Notes: a model not told the origin generated them from the sequence alone. A stretch of DNA of 64,000 nucleotides from Erpobdella octoculata (GCA_963978895.1 OZ022241.1:16054841-16118840); one strand, 5' to 3'; counted from the stretch's first letter, positions 27,605-40,829 are shown. Made by a program: numbers and translations.

Positions 27605-30296
27605 TTTTTTAATAATTTTTGGATAAAACTGAATTAAATAAATTTGTTTTGTACTTCATTATACTGCATATGAAGAACATTCAAGTGGAGGAGTTCTTTC
27701 GACTTATTTCTAAGAACCATTTGTTTGGGAAAAATCCAGAAGATGTGGAATTATATTACGAATGTTATAAAATTTTTAATTAATTTATTAACTGATATGA
27801 AAAATGAATATGCAAATACAGTTTTATTACTTTTTTTAATTTACGTTAGCAAGAACATCGTGTTTAAAAAGTTGCCAATAAGCAACTATTTCGGTCAGAG
27901 CAGCGGTGTAACGAGAGTGCAGGGTGGGGAAACATATGTTTTCGGACTCCACTCCAAAGTTTTAGTACTCCCTTTTCGTCATTAACTTTTTAAAAAAATT
28001 GACTAGCGTTTACCCGTCTTTCCGGTCATAAACTTTTTTTGAGGAAATGTTGACAAGCGTTTTCCCACCCCTCCCCGGGTCATCAACTTTTTATTGTATA
28101 AGGGTGCTATTTAGTACTTTGTCTCCAATGTGCCAAAGCACCTTGCCACGCTTTTGGTGCGAAGCTAAATAAAGGTAATAAAATGCTACAAATTTACACC
28201 TATAATCAAAAAGGCCAACCCTGCAGACGTTTTTGGATTGCAGTGAATTGTGCTGCCAATTCGTTATATTTTATCTTGCTGAAATTTCTTTAGTTTCAGC
28301 CATTTTAACAGGCAAGGTGCAATAAAAACAAAGTACAACACAGACATTTTAAAAGATTATACAAAAATTAATCTCTGATAACTCAGCAGCACATGTATAA
28401 AAAGTTACACTTAGAAAAATTACAAATCAAGTAAATTTACAGAGTATTATATAAAAACTATAAAATAATTGAGTGAAATTAATTAAGAAGTGAAATTAAC
28501 CTGTTTTTTAAAGTCTGTTATAATTTTTAAGAAAACACTGGAAACGTTTTTTCGGGCCTTCAGATCAGCCAGACCCCCTTTTCGACGGGCCAGGACAAAA
28601 ATTTTAAAAAATAATGCAAATAAAATATTTATTTATTTATAAAACCTAGTTATTTGAAAAATACATGAATTTCTTTATAATTTGTTGATTCATAGTCAAT
28701 AAATTTTATCGATATCTAATTTGTTTTATGTTCCAGCCGAAACAATAACTAAAGAAAGAAAAGATAAATTGGGACAGCCAGTTTGATCTTCATTTTCGTG
28801 ATTTTCATATTACCCATGGATCACACCTTAATGTCATTGCCCTTCTCCAGGGAGGTAATGACATTTGAAGAAACTGAAGAATAGTAATAAAACATTTAAC
28901 TAACAAAGTTCTCTAGAATGTATATTGAAAACATATAATGAATCAATGATATTCACATTGATGCTGTTTGCACCATTTGTTTCATTACTGTTTGTCTCAA
29001 GCAATTCTACCCTATTACTTTATGTTGAATGACAATACATGATTCAATTAAAAAAAAACAAAAAAACTTAATTTGAATATTTTTCGTATTTCTAAATCGA
29101 GTGTATGTGAAATAAAAGTTTGTGTTGAAAAACTTGTTTTTTCCTTTACTTGTTCGGCTGATGTTGGTGTAGTTTTTGATTATTTTATAGCTTGAATTGA
29201 GAAGATTTCAGTTTGTTCATTCACTGAAAAAAATATTTCAAACCCAACCATCTGTTCATCGTTTTCCATGTCTAAAGAAGTTTGCTGTTCGATTATTCGC
29301 TATTCTTGGTTCTACTTACTTAAATTAGTAATCAGAAATGTATTCTAAATTAAATAAGTTTAACAACAGGTCTTTGGTTTGAGACAAAAACGTAAGTGCA
29401 GTGATATGTTTTTTTCAGCCTGGTGCTAGATTTTAAAATAATTCTAAAACAGAATTGTAACAAATAACATTTTCTCATTGAATTGCTTCCGTGGGGCCGT
29501 GAATGATTTTATTATGTGACTAACCTGCTTAAATGCTAAATTATTATTTTTGAGCGCACTATTCATGTTCAACAAAAGTGACGTGTAGTCATTTGACGTT
29601 TCATGACTCACTGATGCGTCCCGGCCCTAAAACGTTTACTCAACTGAACATTGTAAGCCATAACATAGCTAAGCATATCTTAGTCTTGGCTAAAACATAC
29701 CTGATTATAAGTAAGCCTAGGCTAGTTTAATTCTAAGCATACTAAAGCTTTTTACTCCTTGATTGTGGAAGTAATTCGAAACTCCGGAAGTTTTAAGCAA
29801 TCTGACATACAAAGGCAAATTGAAAGGTTTTTTTGCATTTTACGATTACGCTGGTTATTGTTGTAGTTAAATGCGTATAAGTATAAACATATAATTAATA
29901 ATATTAGTTTTGAAATGATTTTTTGATGAACAATCTTTTTATTGGATTGTGATACCTAAATGTGTTCAAAATGAAACGTCCCAGAAAAATTGGTTTGACA
30001 TTTTGTAACGTAAATAAATGAACTTGTTTATTGTTTTTATTTAATTTTGCTCTGAAATCAATCCCATTCAAAGTTTTAATTTTATCAAAGTTAAAATAAT
30101 GTCTTACTTTTTTAAAGATGCTCTTTGAATTTTTAATATATGAAAATCGCTTTTTTGATTGAATTTTTGATGAATGTTTTTAATTATTAAAGTATTATTT
30201 TTATAAAAATAAGAATTATTACAATTTTTTAATTTTTAATTGTTTACTGCTAAACGTTTCCTGAACGATTCTAAAAATATTTGTTCAGGAATCAAA
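27605..30296. other. AT-rich non-coding region
   Basis: No gene is recognised over 2.7 kb. About 27895-28090 contains AGCAGCGGTGTAACGAGAGT and GGGTCATCAACTTTT-type repeats that look like the end of a decayed DNA transposon. 28830-28865 is a hairpin (AATGTCATT/AATGACATT arms). The last kilobase is simply AT-rich and precedes the TRIM-like gene. Confidence 0.5.
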
Positions 30297-32111
30297 ATGG
30301 AAGACCATTCAGATATTACGAAATGTTTCCTTTGCTCAAAAGATATGGAAGATGCACGTATTCTTCCATGTTCGCACAGTTTCTGTTTCGAGTGTCTTAA
30401 AAATAAATTTAAAGAAGAAATATCAAGCAATACCAAAACATTAAATTGTCCGAAATGTCAAATTTGTTTTGAATGACCTGAAAAAGGCTTGGAAAATTTG
30501 AAAAGAAATGAATTTATTGAACGTCTTGTAGAAAAAAACAAAACAGTTTGTAATATCTGCAAAAAAGAGCAAATTACTAATTTGTGTTTAAATTGCAAAT
30601 TGTATTTAGGTTCATCGTGTACAGAAAATCATCCAATAATTCCTGCAGGAAAAGATCATGTTTTAGCTAAAATAAATTTATCTGAAAAAGAAGAAATTGA
30701 TGCTTTATATTGCAAATCTTGTCAAAAATGGGTTCTTAAAGAGAAACGTTTTGAACATAATTCTTGCACACTCAATACATTTGTTCAATTGAAAAAAGAA
30801 TTTTATATAAATTTGCAACAAGAATTATCAAATAAAGAACACAAGAAAAATGACATGCAAAAAAGCTTGAGTGAAATTGAAATAAAAAATGTGTCTATTA
30901 CTAATGAATATGAAAAATTAGACAAGCAAATTCAGAAGCATTGTGAAGACATCAAAACTAAATTTAATAAATACGTTGATTCATGTTATGATACAGTTAT
31001 TTCAGTAATTCATAGAAAATATGTTAGACTTAAAGAGCAGTTAGATTTACATTCAATCAAATTATTCAAGTTACAAACGGAAATTGACGAACAAATTAGC
31101 CAATACAAAAAACAACTCCAAAAATTTGCTTCTATTAAACTGGTAGAAAAAATCGAAAATGATAAATTGAAAGTGTCTGATGATGATGATGAAAACATTT
31201 TTACAGAAAGTAAAAAATTGTTTTCTAAGTCTTTGAATTTTTGTTTTGAACCAAATCTGTTAGATGAAAATTTTTTTTCTTCTAAACTTTCAATAGGAAA
31301 GTTAAAACCAATAAATGAAATTAATCCCAAATTATTCAAAACAATCAAAGTCTCGAATAACTGCGACAAATTGTCGATCAGCAAAAACAAATTGTACATC
31401 GGAAGTCGCTGTGATGACAAGTATAAAATATATACTCATTGCATCAAAACATATGATTTTCTTTGTTCAATTGAGCTAGATTTACTAAATAATCAAGAAA
31501 CTTCACAAATTGAATTAATTGATCATTTTTGTTGCATGTTAAATAATTCATCACTTGAAATTTACGATTTCGAAAAACCAACAAACAGCCCCGGTTGGAA
31601 GAAAACGATAAAACTCGATTTTAATGGAAACAAATTTATTCCTTATTCAGGAAAAAATCTATTCATTTTAGAAAACCAGAAAATATTTGAAATCACATTA
31701 GATGGCAAAACCTTAGGTTCTGTTCCATTACCAGCAGAATGTGTTGATAAATATGGTTTTTCAGGTGTTGTTTCTTTGGAAAAATTTCGGTTTGCGATTT
31801 TAAATCATTTAAAACTGAATTTGATAAATCGTAATGGAGATGTCATTAAGCAAATATTAGATCCTACATCAAGTGAATTCGATTTTCTACCTATACAATG
31901 CAGACTAACAAATGATGAAAACAAATTCAATTTATTCAAGACTGATAGTTACGGACAAAATATTACTGTATTTGATTATGATTTAAATTGTCTGAATTCT
32001 TTTGATGCTCTATGTCGACCAGTGTCGATTTGTTTCGATTCAGCAACGCAACGCTTATTGGTGCTTGGAAGTAGCGATTGTCAATCCTTAAATGTTTTCC
32101 AATTATATTAA
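30297..32111 (+). CDS. TRIM-like RING/B-box protein interrupted by one TGA
   Basis: A single intronless frame runs from ATG 30297 to 32111. One in-frame TGA, at codon 60 (30474-30476), breaks it. Before the stop is a complete C3HC4 RING (C10, C13, C25, H27, C30, C33, C51, C54), typical of E3 ubiquitin ligases. After it are a B-box-like Cys/His cluster from about residue 85 (CNICKK, CLNC, H at ENHP), a second CxxC cluster (CKSCQKW), a predicted coiled coil over about 165-290 and a C-terminal part of about 280 residues with beta-strand-like repeats, possibly a propeller. The 540 codons after the stop are otherwise open, so the break is recent, an assembly error, a polymorphism, or is read through. 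A TGG-to-TGA change would explain it. No introns or poly-A tail decide whether it is a retrogene. Confidence 0.75.
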
Positions 32112-32516
32112 TTTTAGTACTTGGTATTTAAATTATAAATTTTTTTGCTTGATTTCTTGAACTTTTTGTTGCTGAAATGACGTTCCTACTTAACATTATT
32201 TAAATACCTATCTTTTGGCTTTCACGAGCCGTTGTTACGTTTTGTTTTATTTTTTTAATATTTCGCTTCCACTTTATAGGAGACTTTGAATATAGACGCG
32301 AGAGAAATTTATGATTATCTAGCATTTTAAACATTTATTTTTGCATTAAATTTGTTTAGAAACATTTAATTTTGAAAGTGTGTCCTGGTTTGCTTTTTCA
32401 TAGGCTTTTTAATTTTTGAACTTGGTTCCGACGAGGGGGGGGCCAAAGTCTATTGAAAAAATGTGAGGGGGCCATGGCCGGACTGGCCCCCCTTAGATCT
32501 GCTAGTGACTACCTTT
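32112..32516. other. 3' flank with hAT-like terminus
   Basis: Mostly AT-rich. 32435-32507 reads GGGGGGGCCAAAG and then GGCCCCCCTTAGATCTGC, which resembles a hAT terminus of the CAGTGGCGGATC type in reverse. Confidence 0.45.
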
Positions 32517-33212
32517 CAGGGCCGTAGCTAACATGCCGATCCTGGGGGTTGTAACGGTCCCATTTTACCGACATATTTTTCTTAATTTCTTAAAAATAAA
32601 TTACTCGTTTAATATATTCTTTATTAAGATAAACACCTAATTTTGGTAGTGGCGATCCAGAAATTTTATAAAAAGAGGGTCTTGCAAATTTGTAATTTTT
32701 TAAAGTTTTGATTACTGTCATTATATGCAATCCGTTTTAAGTTATTTATAATTTCTTTATTGAGTAAAACCAAACAAAAGGATTTGAAGTTAAACTTTTA
32801 ATAACTCATTTTTTCCTCTTTTTTATCTCACTTTTTCTGTATTTTTTCTCTGTAGCAATGTCAACACAAGGTTGCCTTTCTGGACTTGCTTTACTGCACA
32901 TCCACCGCAAGATTCCAGTGGACCCTTTAAAGATTTTGCAGAGCTGGGATGCATCAGGGCATCGATGAATTAATTTAGCTTTTAAATAAATAAATATTTC
33001 AAGTCTTTTCAATATCCTATTATTACATTTAAATGCATAACTGTTAGTGGTGTAAGTTATATTTGAAGAAAAGGAAAAGAAAGAGTAAAATCAAAATCAG
33101 CTTTAGAAAAGTTTAACTTTAAGTTTGACCCACAGATGTTGTAGGTTTCTTGCGCCTATAACAATAGTTTGGTTTTGTCCTCGGTAGATTTTTGTCTCTG
33201 GCTACGGCCCTG
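32517..33212. mobile_element. hAT-like MITE
   Basis: Terminal inverted repeats CAGGGCCGTAGC start at 32517 and are mirrored by GCTACGGCCCTG ending at 33212. The interior has no transposase. Flanking 8-mers do not match, so the copy is old or rearranged. Confidence 0.65.
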
Positions 33213-33388
33213 ACCAACAAGATATTATTAATTGACAATATAAGTTTTACCGGCATTACCTATATTTTTAACTGACAATATAAGTTGTACAGTACCGACA
33301 AAATATTTTTTACCGACAGCGAGTTGAATAGTGGGGGGCGCTCCACTCCCCCACACCCCCACACCCCCGTCCCGACGGGCTTGCTACC

Positions 33389-33650
33389 TTTAGACTTCAC
33401 AGAAAACAGGGTGTATTTTCCTTTTTCGATTAATATAGGTATATGGAAAAACTAGTGTTCTAAACTCGCACGAACTCAATTTTTCTTTAAAATATTTTTA
33501 AACGATTAACGCTATGAAACAACGAAGAATAGAAACCCAAAACAACTGAAGACGAAATAAGAATCGCCTTAGCTGGATATCCTCATTTATATGAGGCTAG
33601 TTGGCAGGACATAACCGCCTTTGGTTGGTCCATGGACGTCTATATAATAG
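33389..33650. repeat. Dispersed copy of the MITE interior at 36012-36262
   Basis: CTTTAGACTTCACAGAAAAC through GCCTTAGCTGGATATCCTCA to GTTGGTC matches 36012-36262 in the same orientation with scattered differences. This is probably a fragment of the same 1.2-kb MITE family. Confidence 0.8.
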
Positions 33651-33935
33651 CATCTGGACGATCAGCCAATAATAGCCTTGTACCCAGTTGGTCCCATGAC
33701 TGCGCATGCGCAATGCTTCATATACGCATTATAAGTTTGATTTATAGCTAAAATATGTGAAGTGAAAACACAACGGTGTTTTGAAATAAAACAAATATAT
33801 TTTATTAAACCAAAATCCATAAAAATAATAAATCATAAAAAATAAAGATAAAGTATATGCGAAAATTTAAAATTATAACAATTATAGTTGTTGGTAGTAA
33901 AGTCAAAGTTATTAGAAAATTTTGTAGTTACACCA

Positions 33936-34604
33936 TCACATCAGGCTCTGAAGTTTATTAATTATTCGCTTTTGTGGTGATGAAAATTGTCCAGCCTGAG
34001 CAGATTTATTAGTCAGTTCTTCTGCCAATTTTTTTGCCAGACAACTGAAGAAATGCTGAACAATCAATATATTAACATTGTCATCTTTAAAACAGTAACA
34101 ATCGTATGTTATCAGCTCTGAGTTATGATTCAAAGGCATGCAATCAATTATTTGGCTGAAAAACACCCTGTGACTCGATGACGACAGAAATATTTTTGTC
34201 AGTTTTGGTGATGCCCTAAATTCTTCAGAACTTTCCAGCAATGTACGCATAAAGTGAAAGCGTACTCTGTCGTTTCAGGCTTTCACGGCTTAAACAGTCA
34301 AAAAATGCTGAAGCACTGTAATGGCCACTACCATCGAACTGCAACGGTTCTAGGAGCTCAGGATTGACAAGGACTTCTCGACCAGACTTGCATTTCGTTA
34401 AATTAATGACTGATTTTGCAATATAAACACTGACATAAAATATGATATTGAAGTCATTTGATAATGGTTGTATGGTGTTTGGCAATGACCTAACAATTGA
34501 ATCAGCAAGGTTATGACGAGAGATGATTGAGCCTGTTTAAAATTATATCCTTTTCCGACATTTTCTATGTCAGCAATATTAAAAGATTTATCAAGTACAT
34601 CCAA
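33936..34604 (-). pseudogene. P-element/THAP9-like transposase C-terminus remnant
   Basis: Three overlapping minus-strand frames jointly read FYVSVYIAKSVINLTKCKSG, REVLVNPELLEPL, FDCLSRESLK and FFSCLAKKLAEEL. The order (aromatic-Ser-x-Tyr-Ile-Ala, Cys-rich, Phe-x-x-x-Leu-Ser-Arg) resembles the C-terminal domain of P-type transposases. Frameshifts near 34240 and 34480 disable it. The assignment rests on motif pattern only. Confidence 0.45.
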
Positions 34605-35099
34605 TAACAGTGAGTGATCAACTGTAACAAATGCCGACGAAAAATAATATTTACATCATAAAAAATACCTTTATTAAAAAACAACGTTTTTCTCGCTCCC
34701 TAAAAACTATAAAATAATATACATATAAGCCTGGCTGAATTTCTGAATAACCTGGTCACATTATGGTAACATACTTTAAAACAGTTTCTAATTCATATGC
34801 AATGAAAAACGTTGGGCTCATTTTTTTTTTAAATGTTTGTTTCACAGAAATGTTGATGTTGTATAAGCGACCAACGTTTATCAGACTTGTTGAGTTTTGC
34901 AATTCGTGTTTTTTTCTTTTGTTTCCTCCAGGGGATGCTTTTTTATTTTTATGTTGTATACGAATTGCATTCATCACATCCGTGTCAGTTAGAACTCTTG
35001 TGCGTTGCTGCTGATGTTTTCGAACAGTTTTCCTACCTGCAGGTTTTAGATAAGTTTTCAGTTTTTCAAGACTGAATTGTAAACTAATGGTTGATTGAC

Positions 35100-36822
35100 T
35101 AGTTGATCAACAGTGACTGATTCATTTTTGCCAGAGTCTTCACCAACAACAAGTTCTGGGCGGTCTGTAACATACTAAGAACTCTTCTTCATTAAAAATA
35201 CTTGCATTGAAAGGTTTGATTCCAGGCGCCTTGAATCCTGCTATGATGTTTGATTGAGTGAAATCTTTTTCATAAGCCTTGCTTACAGGCGCGGTCCCAG
35301 GATTTTCTGGTATGGGGGAATGATACATTTTTTTGTTGATTGGGAGTCTTACATTATATATATTTTTTTATAGAATTTAATGTTATCATCAAGTAATAGA
35401 TGTGTTGTAAGAAAATTGCATTTTTGAGCATAAGAAATGTGTATGTTCCTATTCAATCTCCATACAAATACAATACAAAATAACATTTATATTGTGCCCT
35501 TATAAAAAACAAGCAATTCTTTCTCAAAGGCGCGCAGTTCATCAACATTTCCTAATTAAAAAACTTATTAAAAAGATATGTCTTTAGCCTAATTTTAACT
35601 TGTTTAATGTCTATAGAATGACGAACATGCACTTTCCTTCAACCTCAGTAAACGCAAATGCAATATTCAGAGTGTTAGGTTTGAAACAAAAATTTGACAG
35701 TTTTGTTGGTCAAGTTCAACTCAAATGTATGTTCGTTCGTCGAGAATTCGATAGAACGAGTAGATAAATGACAATCTTGTTGTTCAGGGTTTGAAGTTTG
35801 GCTAGAATTTTGCATTCTCAATGATCAGTGGGTGCCGGCTTGAAGAATGACGTAATCTTAATAAAGTTGTTGCAGCGCAACTTTTTGCTGGGAGTTCAAG
35901 ATTTTTGCTTAACATCTTCAACACAATAATTAGAGTTTGTGCAGTTGAATTAGTAAAACAAATATTGATTTATGAAAAGCAAATTAAGTACTTTACCGCC
36001 TTTTCATTCTTTAGACTTCACAGAAAACAGTGAGTATTTTTCCTTTTCGATTAATAAAGGTATATAAAAAAACTAGTGTTCTAAACTCACACGAACTCAA
36101 TTTTTCTTTAAAATTTTTTAAACGAATAAAGCCAGGAAACAACGAAGAATAGAAAACCCGAAAACAACTGAAAACCGAATGAGAATCGCCTTAGCTGGAT
36201 ATCCTCACTTTTAAGATGCTAGTTGGCTAGACATAATCGCCTTCGGTTGGTCAAGCATATCTTACTTAGGTATAGTAATGAGATATTAATTGTGCATTGC
36301 TGATGCCCACAGATTTCTTCATATTTCATAACAATCTAGTTTAGATAGATAGCTGGTGTTTGGCGGGGGGATGTTTGGTGTACGTTTAACTTTATTTACT
36401 CATTGAAAAAAAATTGAGCTCTGAGGCTGGTGGGGAGATGCATCTCCAGCATCCCCAATAGTAGGATCGCGCCTGCTTGCTTACAATTCCAACAATGTCA
36501 AATATTGTCATAGGCCTTGGATTAGAAACAACACAAACATCTCAAGCAACGTTATAAAATCGTTTCAATGGACCTTAGACTGATCTATCGAGTGGTCAAA
36601 TTTGTGGCTACAGTGTGGTGGAAAGGTGACCAGTGTGATGCCATTATGTTTTGCCAAATCCAGACTATCCACAGATATATGGTTTGTATGGTTATCAAGT
36701 AGTAGCAACACTGGATTGACGACAGAACATTTTGTGTAGATAATGAAATGGTTCAAACACTGTATGAACGTTGCCGCATTCATCCACCATGATAGCTTTG
36801 CAATACTTTGCAACCCCAACAC
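35100..36822 (-). pseudogene. Pogo/Tigger-like transposase, split by a MITE
   Basis: The minus strand from 36822 reads NPVLLLLDNHTNHIS and GITLVTFPPHCSHK, the DDE_1 core of pogo-like transposases. After a frameshift and a stop, GPLKRFYNV and TIFDIVGIVSKAY follow. The frame meets a 1190-bp insertion at 36475. It resumes exactly beyond it with EKDFTQSNIIAGF and GIKPFNASIFNEEEF, the conserved C-terminal block. N-terminal DNA-binding domain not seen. Confidence 0.75.
35286..36475. mobile_element. hAT-like MITE nested in pogo transposase
   Basis: Terminal inverted repeats CAGGCGCGGTCC and GGATCGCGCCTG are flanked by the exact 8-bp duplication CTTGCTTA (35278-35285 and 36476-36483). Removing it with one duplication restores the pogo reading frame. 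No transposase is encoded. Its interior is shared with 33389-33650. Confidence 0.88.
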
Positions 36823-37498
36823 AGCCAGGTGTGTCTGTGTGTGTAGTAGCGAAATATTATTTTCTAGGAATATATACCAGGATTAGAATTCTGGAATTAT
36901 TTTCCTATAAATAACTTCAACGTTACGAATCGCTGAGCTAAAATTCGTCAACGCTTACATTGACCTCGACGTATTTACGCATTTTTCATCCGTAAATTAT
37001 TTTTTCTTTTATTGAGTTATTTGATCACAAGTGACCGAGTTTATTTTCTGCAAGAGATTTCTGATACAGTCTTATAACTTCAGCGGTGTGTTCAGATGTT
37101 TCTTGCTTACAAATTGAACATTTTAAAAATCCGAATTTATTTCTGTTTCCTCAGAAATTACAGAAGTTATCTTAGTTCTCACTTCCCCTTCATACATACA
37201 TGTTCTACGGTTCTGCACCATTCAACCACTCGACAAAAAATGTAGCAAACTTCCAGGGAGAACGGAAAAGAAAATAACAATCTTCTAAAAAATTGTTTCT
37301 GTTGATATTTTTTAATTTGTCCTATTTATTTTTTAAAGAGACCTAATCTAAACGTATACTAGTCGCCTCGGACAGAAGTGAACGACACTAATTTTACTAA
37401 CTATCGCCCATCAAACTAAATGCCGTATAACTCACGACACACAACTCCGATTTTTATAGAATTTAGAATGCTAAGTTCTTATCACTATTTTACACCTA

Positions 37499-39256
37499 GG
37501 GGAGAGTGGTACCTAATGGCCAGACAATTTTACACTTTTATTCAAATCAATCATACAAAAAAACTATAAGTGATAGAAATAAAATTTTTTCACATAATGA
37601 AAGCAAAAACATTCCACTACTGAAAACCGCTCATTAAAACTTTTCGAATTTAACAATTTTATAAAAAACGATAAATAACGCAACCTCTTCCAAAATTTCT
37701 GGCTGGCCATTCAGTACAACCTGGTAGTATTGAATGGCCACCCCCAAGTACTCAATAGCCACTCATGCAATGTTTATTATAGAAGACACAATTCTCAACA
37801 AATGGTAAGCCAAAATATTTTAATTCACAGAAAAATCTTTATTAATATTAATTAAAAAATATAAAAAATTTTTTGTCATTTTATTAAAAAGTTGTAGCCT
37901 ATAAACCAAGACTATATGCTGAAAAGTCAAAAGAAAATTTTATATGTCCATTTCTGCGCTTTGATTTTTAAAGGATTGGATCTCCTAGTTTTACAACAAT
38001 CTGATCCATATCAGCCTCACAAATCCCTTTATCTTTAGATAAAAATTTGGCCTCTTCGGTGTCTTTATCTTTGTATACAAATTTCAAAAAATCAGCCGAA
38101 ACTTTATCCTCTTTTACTTCAATAGGTTTTTGAGTCAAAAACATATTCAAAAAGACACCAATCCCCTATTTCTATCTTGGCGCTGTCAATGCTAAAATGA
38201 GGATCTTTACTGGTGAGCATATTTTTGAATGTTGATTTCCCGTCAGGCTCGATGTCTGGGAAGCTTTTAGAAATATCCCTTCTTGCTGCAAGTTTTGATG
38301 TTTTTAACTTGCATCCCCTCAAATCTCTTTCTGTCCTTTCTTTCTGCAAAACATTCTTTACAGGAGTATCTGTCAATATGGTAGAAGACAGTTTCTTCCG
38401 ACCCCCACCTCGTTTGCGAGCTGCAGCTTTCGGAAAAGGGCGGATCATCTGAAGCGTTGCCGATAACTCTGATCCACTGGGTTCGACAACGACCATAGAG
38501 CTGTTGGGAGTTTGAACTTCTTTTTTAGTCACTATTCCATAAACAGGCTGTTGTGGTGTAAACAAGATGTCTGTAGCAAGAAAATTTCTCAGCTGCAGAT
38601 TTAACTGGCAAGCAAGCTTTCAAAACATCTTCTACTGCTCTTTCCATGTTTTTTTGGGACCATCCCCCCTTCACAGCTGTAGATAGTCTGTTTCTCATTC
38701 TGAAACATAACCATAACAACATTAAGTAGTGATTAATATGTATATGTCTTTAATATATTAAACAATTTCAGTATATTACATTAACATTTTGATCAATAAT
38801 GAACCTAAACACATTTATGAAAATTTAAACATTCAGTAATACTGAATAACTATGGTCATTCAGTACGACCTTACAGTGGTCATTTAGTACGAACCGAGAT
38901 GTACGAGCATTTAAGTCTGCTACGAGCGAAATAATAATTTTTGACATCCAAACTTTAGATTAAAATATTAATCAAACATCTCTTTATTTACTAAAAAAAT
39001 CTTACAAAATATAAACTTAAATATTTGATAAGAATAGAATAGTTCTGACCTGATTCGTTTTCACTTTTTCGTGCAAAAAAACAAAAAGCTCTATAAATGC
39101 TGAACGAAATACACGAGAGACAAAAGAATAACAGTGAACAAAGAGTTCATATATATATATGCATTTTAAAAAAGAGATGGGCGTAAAAAATAATTTAACA
39201 AATGAGAAAATCTCAGTGGCCCTTCTGTACAGTGGCTATTCAGTCCGGTTTTCCCC
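37499..39256 (-). mobile_element. Pogo-like (Tc1/mariner) element with internal deletion
   Basis: Ends GGGGAGAGTGGTACC and GGTTTTCCCC lie inside TA dinucleotides (37497-37498 and 39257-39258), the Tc1/mariner target duplication. Subterminal sequences repeat TGGCCATTCAGTAC-type motifs. Transposase remnants lie on the minus strand. Confidence 0.75.
37968..38722 (-). pseudogene. Pogo transposase lacking its DDE core
   Basis: The N-terminal frame contains RLSTAVKGGWSQKNMERAVE and KSAAEKFS, a psq/pogo-type helix-turn-helix. The next frame jumps to the C-terminal block IRPFPKAAARKRGGGRKK and STILTDTPVKN. The whole catalytic middle is missing. Confidence 0.65.
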
Positions 39257-39329
39257 TAATCTGAAAATTCTATGCTTGCTAGGATTTTTTCACACTTCCA
39301 ATGCAACGAAATTTTCTACGTTCTGACTA

Positions 39330-40080
39330 CCTATGATGCATCGTACGTCATCGCTGAATATAAACAAGTTGAAAATAAACAAAAATCACCGAAGGCGGGT
39401 TTTTCCAATATTTTTTAGCGTACGTCATCACACATTATAAACAAGTTAAAAATAAATTGAGGTGGTTTTATTCGTAGGCGGTTTTTTCAATATCAGCCAT
39501 TAAAGGTTGTTTTTTTCGTAGGCAGTGTTTTTCAAATTTAGCCATTCAAAGAGAAGACCATTCCAAAACGTTTCCAAGTAAAAATCATCTGCAACTATCT
39601 GAAAAAACTCACACGAAGACAAATCACCGGAGGCGGGTTTTTCCAAGTTTTGAGCGTACGTCATCACACATTATAAACAAGTTAAAAATAAACAAATCAC
39701 AGAGCAGGGTTTTTCCAAGTTTGAGCGTATGTCATCACTTAATATAAAGAAGTCAAAAATAAATAAATCACCGAGGTTTTTGTTATTATCTGCCCATTAA
39801 GTTTGTTTTTGTCGTGGGCGGTTATTTCGATATTAGACATTTCATTTTGATTTTTTTTGTAGGCGATTTTTCCCATAACAGCCAATAAAAACTGGGTTTT
39901 TTTGTAGGCGGTTTTTCACTATCATCCATTGAAGGTGTTTTTTTCGTAGGCTGTTATTTCCGAGATCAGCCATTAAAAAGGTTGGGTTTTTTTCGTAAGC
40001 GGTTTTTTAAAAATTAGCCATTGAAGTAGAAGACCATTCCAAAAAGTTTCCAATTAAAAAATCATCTGCAACTGGCTGAA
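39330..40080. repeat. Degenerate interspersed tandem repeats
   Basis: Motifs GCGTACGTCATCACACATTA, AACAAGTTAAAAATAAA, CGTAGGCGGTTTTT and AGCCATTAAA recur many times with varied spacing. The block looks like the body of a non-autonomous element whose ends I could not define. Confidence 0.6.
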
Positions 40081-40757
40081 AAAACTCACACGGTTCGCGC
40101 GCGAAGCGTGCGTCAAGGGCTGGTTATTTGATAGACTGGGAAAATAAAGTTTAGGAATATTTAAAACAGAATTTAATTCTGAGCAGATGTATATACAATC
40201 TTAAGAATTTAGGCCTTGATACATATAACACAGATTTTTGATATTGATTTTGTTTTTTTAAAGTTATAACTTTTTTGTTATAAAAAGATGTACTTATAGT
40301 CTAAGAATCTTAGACTTTGTGTTGATTTTTTCAAAGATAGATGTAAATTTAATCTAAATATTTTAAACTTTTTTTCTCCGTAGATTTTAAAGATGTTAAG
40401 CTTTCTTCCTGACTTTATTCAATTTTTTGTAGATACTTGTACAATACATTAAACAAGTTTTGAAATTGGAATTTTTTATAGCTTTTCTGGCAAACCAAAC
40501 AAATATAAGATACTTGTACAATACAGTAAACTTGTTTTAAATTAGAATTTTTCATAGCATTTTTAGCAAATCAAAGAAATAACATATTGCCAAATGTTGC
40601 AGTAAAATTGTTTAGCTGGCTGTGAACAAATTTCAAAATCAGCCCATCTTTTAATCATTATTATTGCCAAATGCTGTATTAAATTTAAAATCTTCCCATT
40701 TCTTTATCGGTTTATATTGGTAAAGTTATTGCCGATTAATATAAATAATGAATATTC
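40081..40757. other. AT-rich non-coding region
   Basis: Two similar segments with AGATACTTGTACAATACA lie at about 40430 and 40508. No gene is recognised. Confidence 0.4.
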
Positions 40758-40829
40758 ATGGGCAAAAAGACTCTAAATCGTTTTCGGGAGGCCATCTTGG
40801 CATCTCACTCAAAACTTGCTCATCTCCGA

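Noticed and set aside
25651..27612. Frames of 90-175 codons rich in Arg-Glu-Ser-Asp or Ser-Arg on both strands, resembling RS-type splicing proteins
   Set aside because: An 18-bp minisatellite leaves all six frames open. The frames overlap on both strands and match the Helitron body, so no protein is supported.
31010..31420. 136-codon minus-strand frame
   Set aside because: Antisense shadow of the TRIM-like coiled-coil region.
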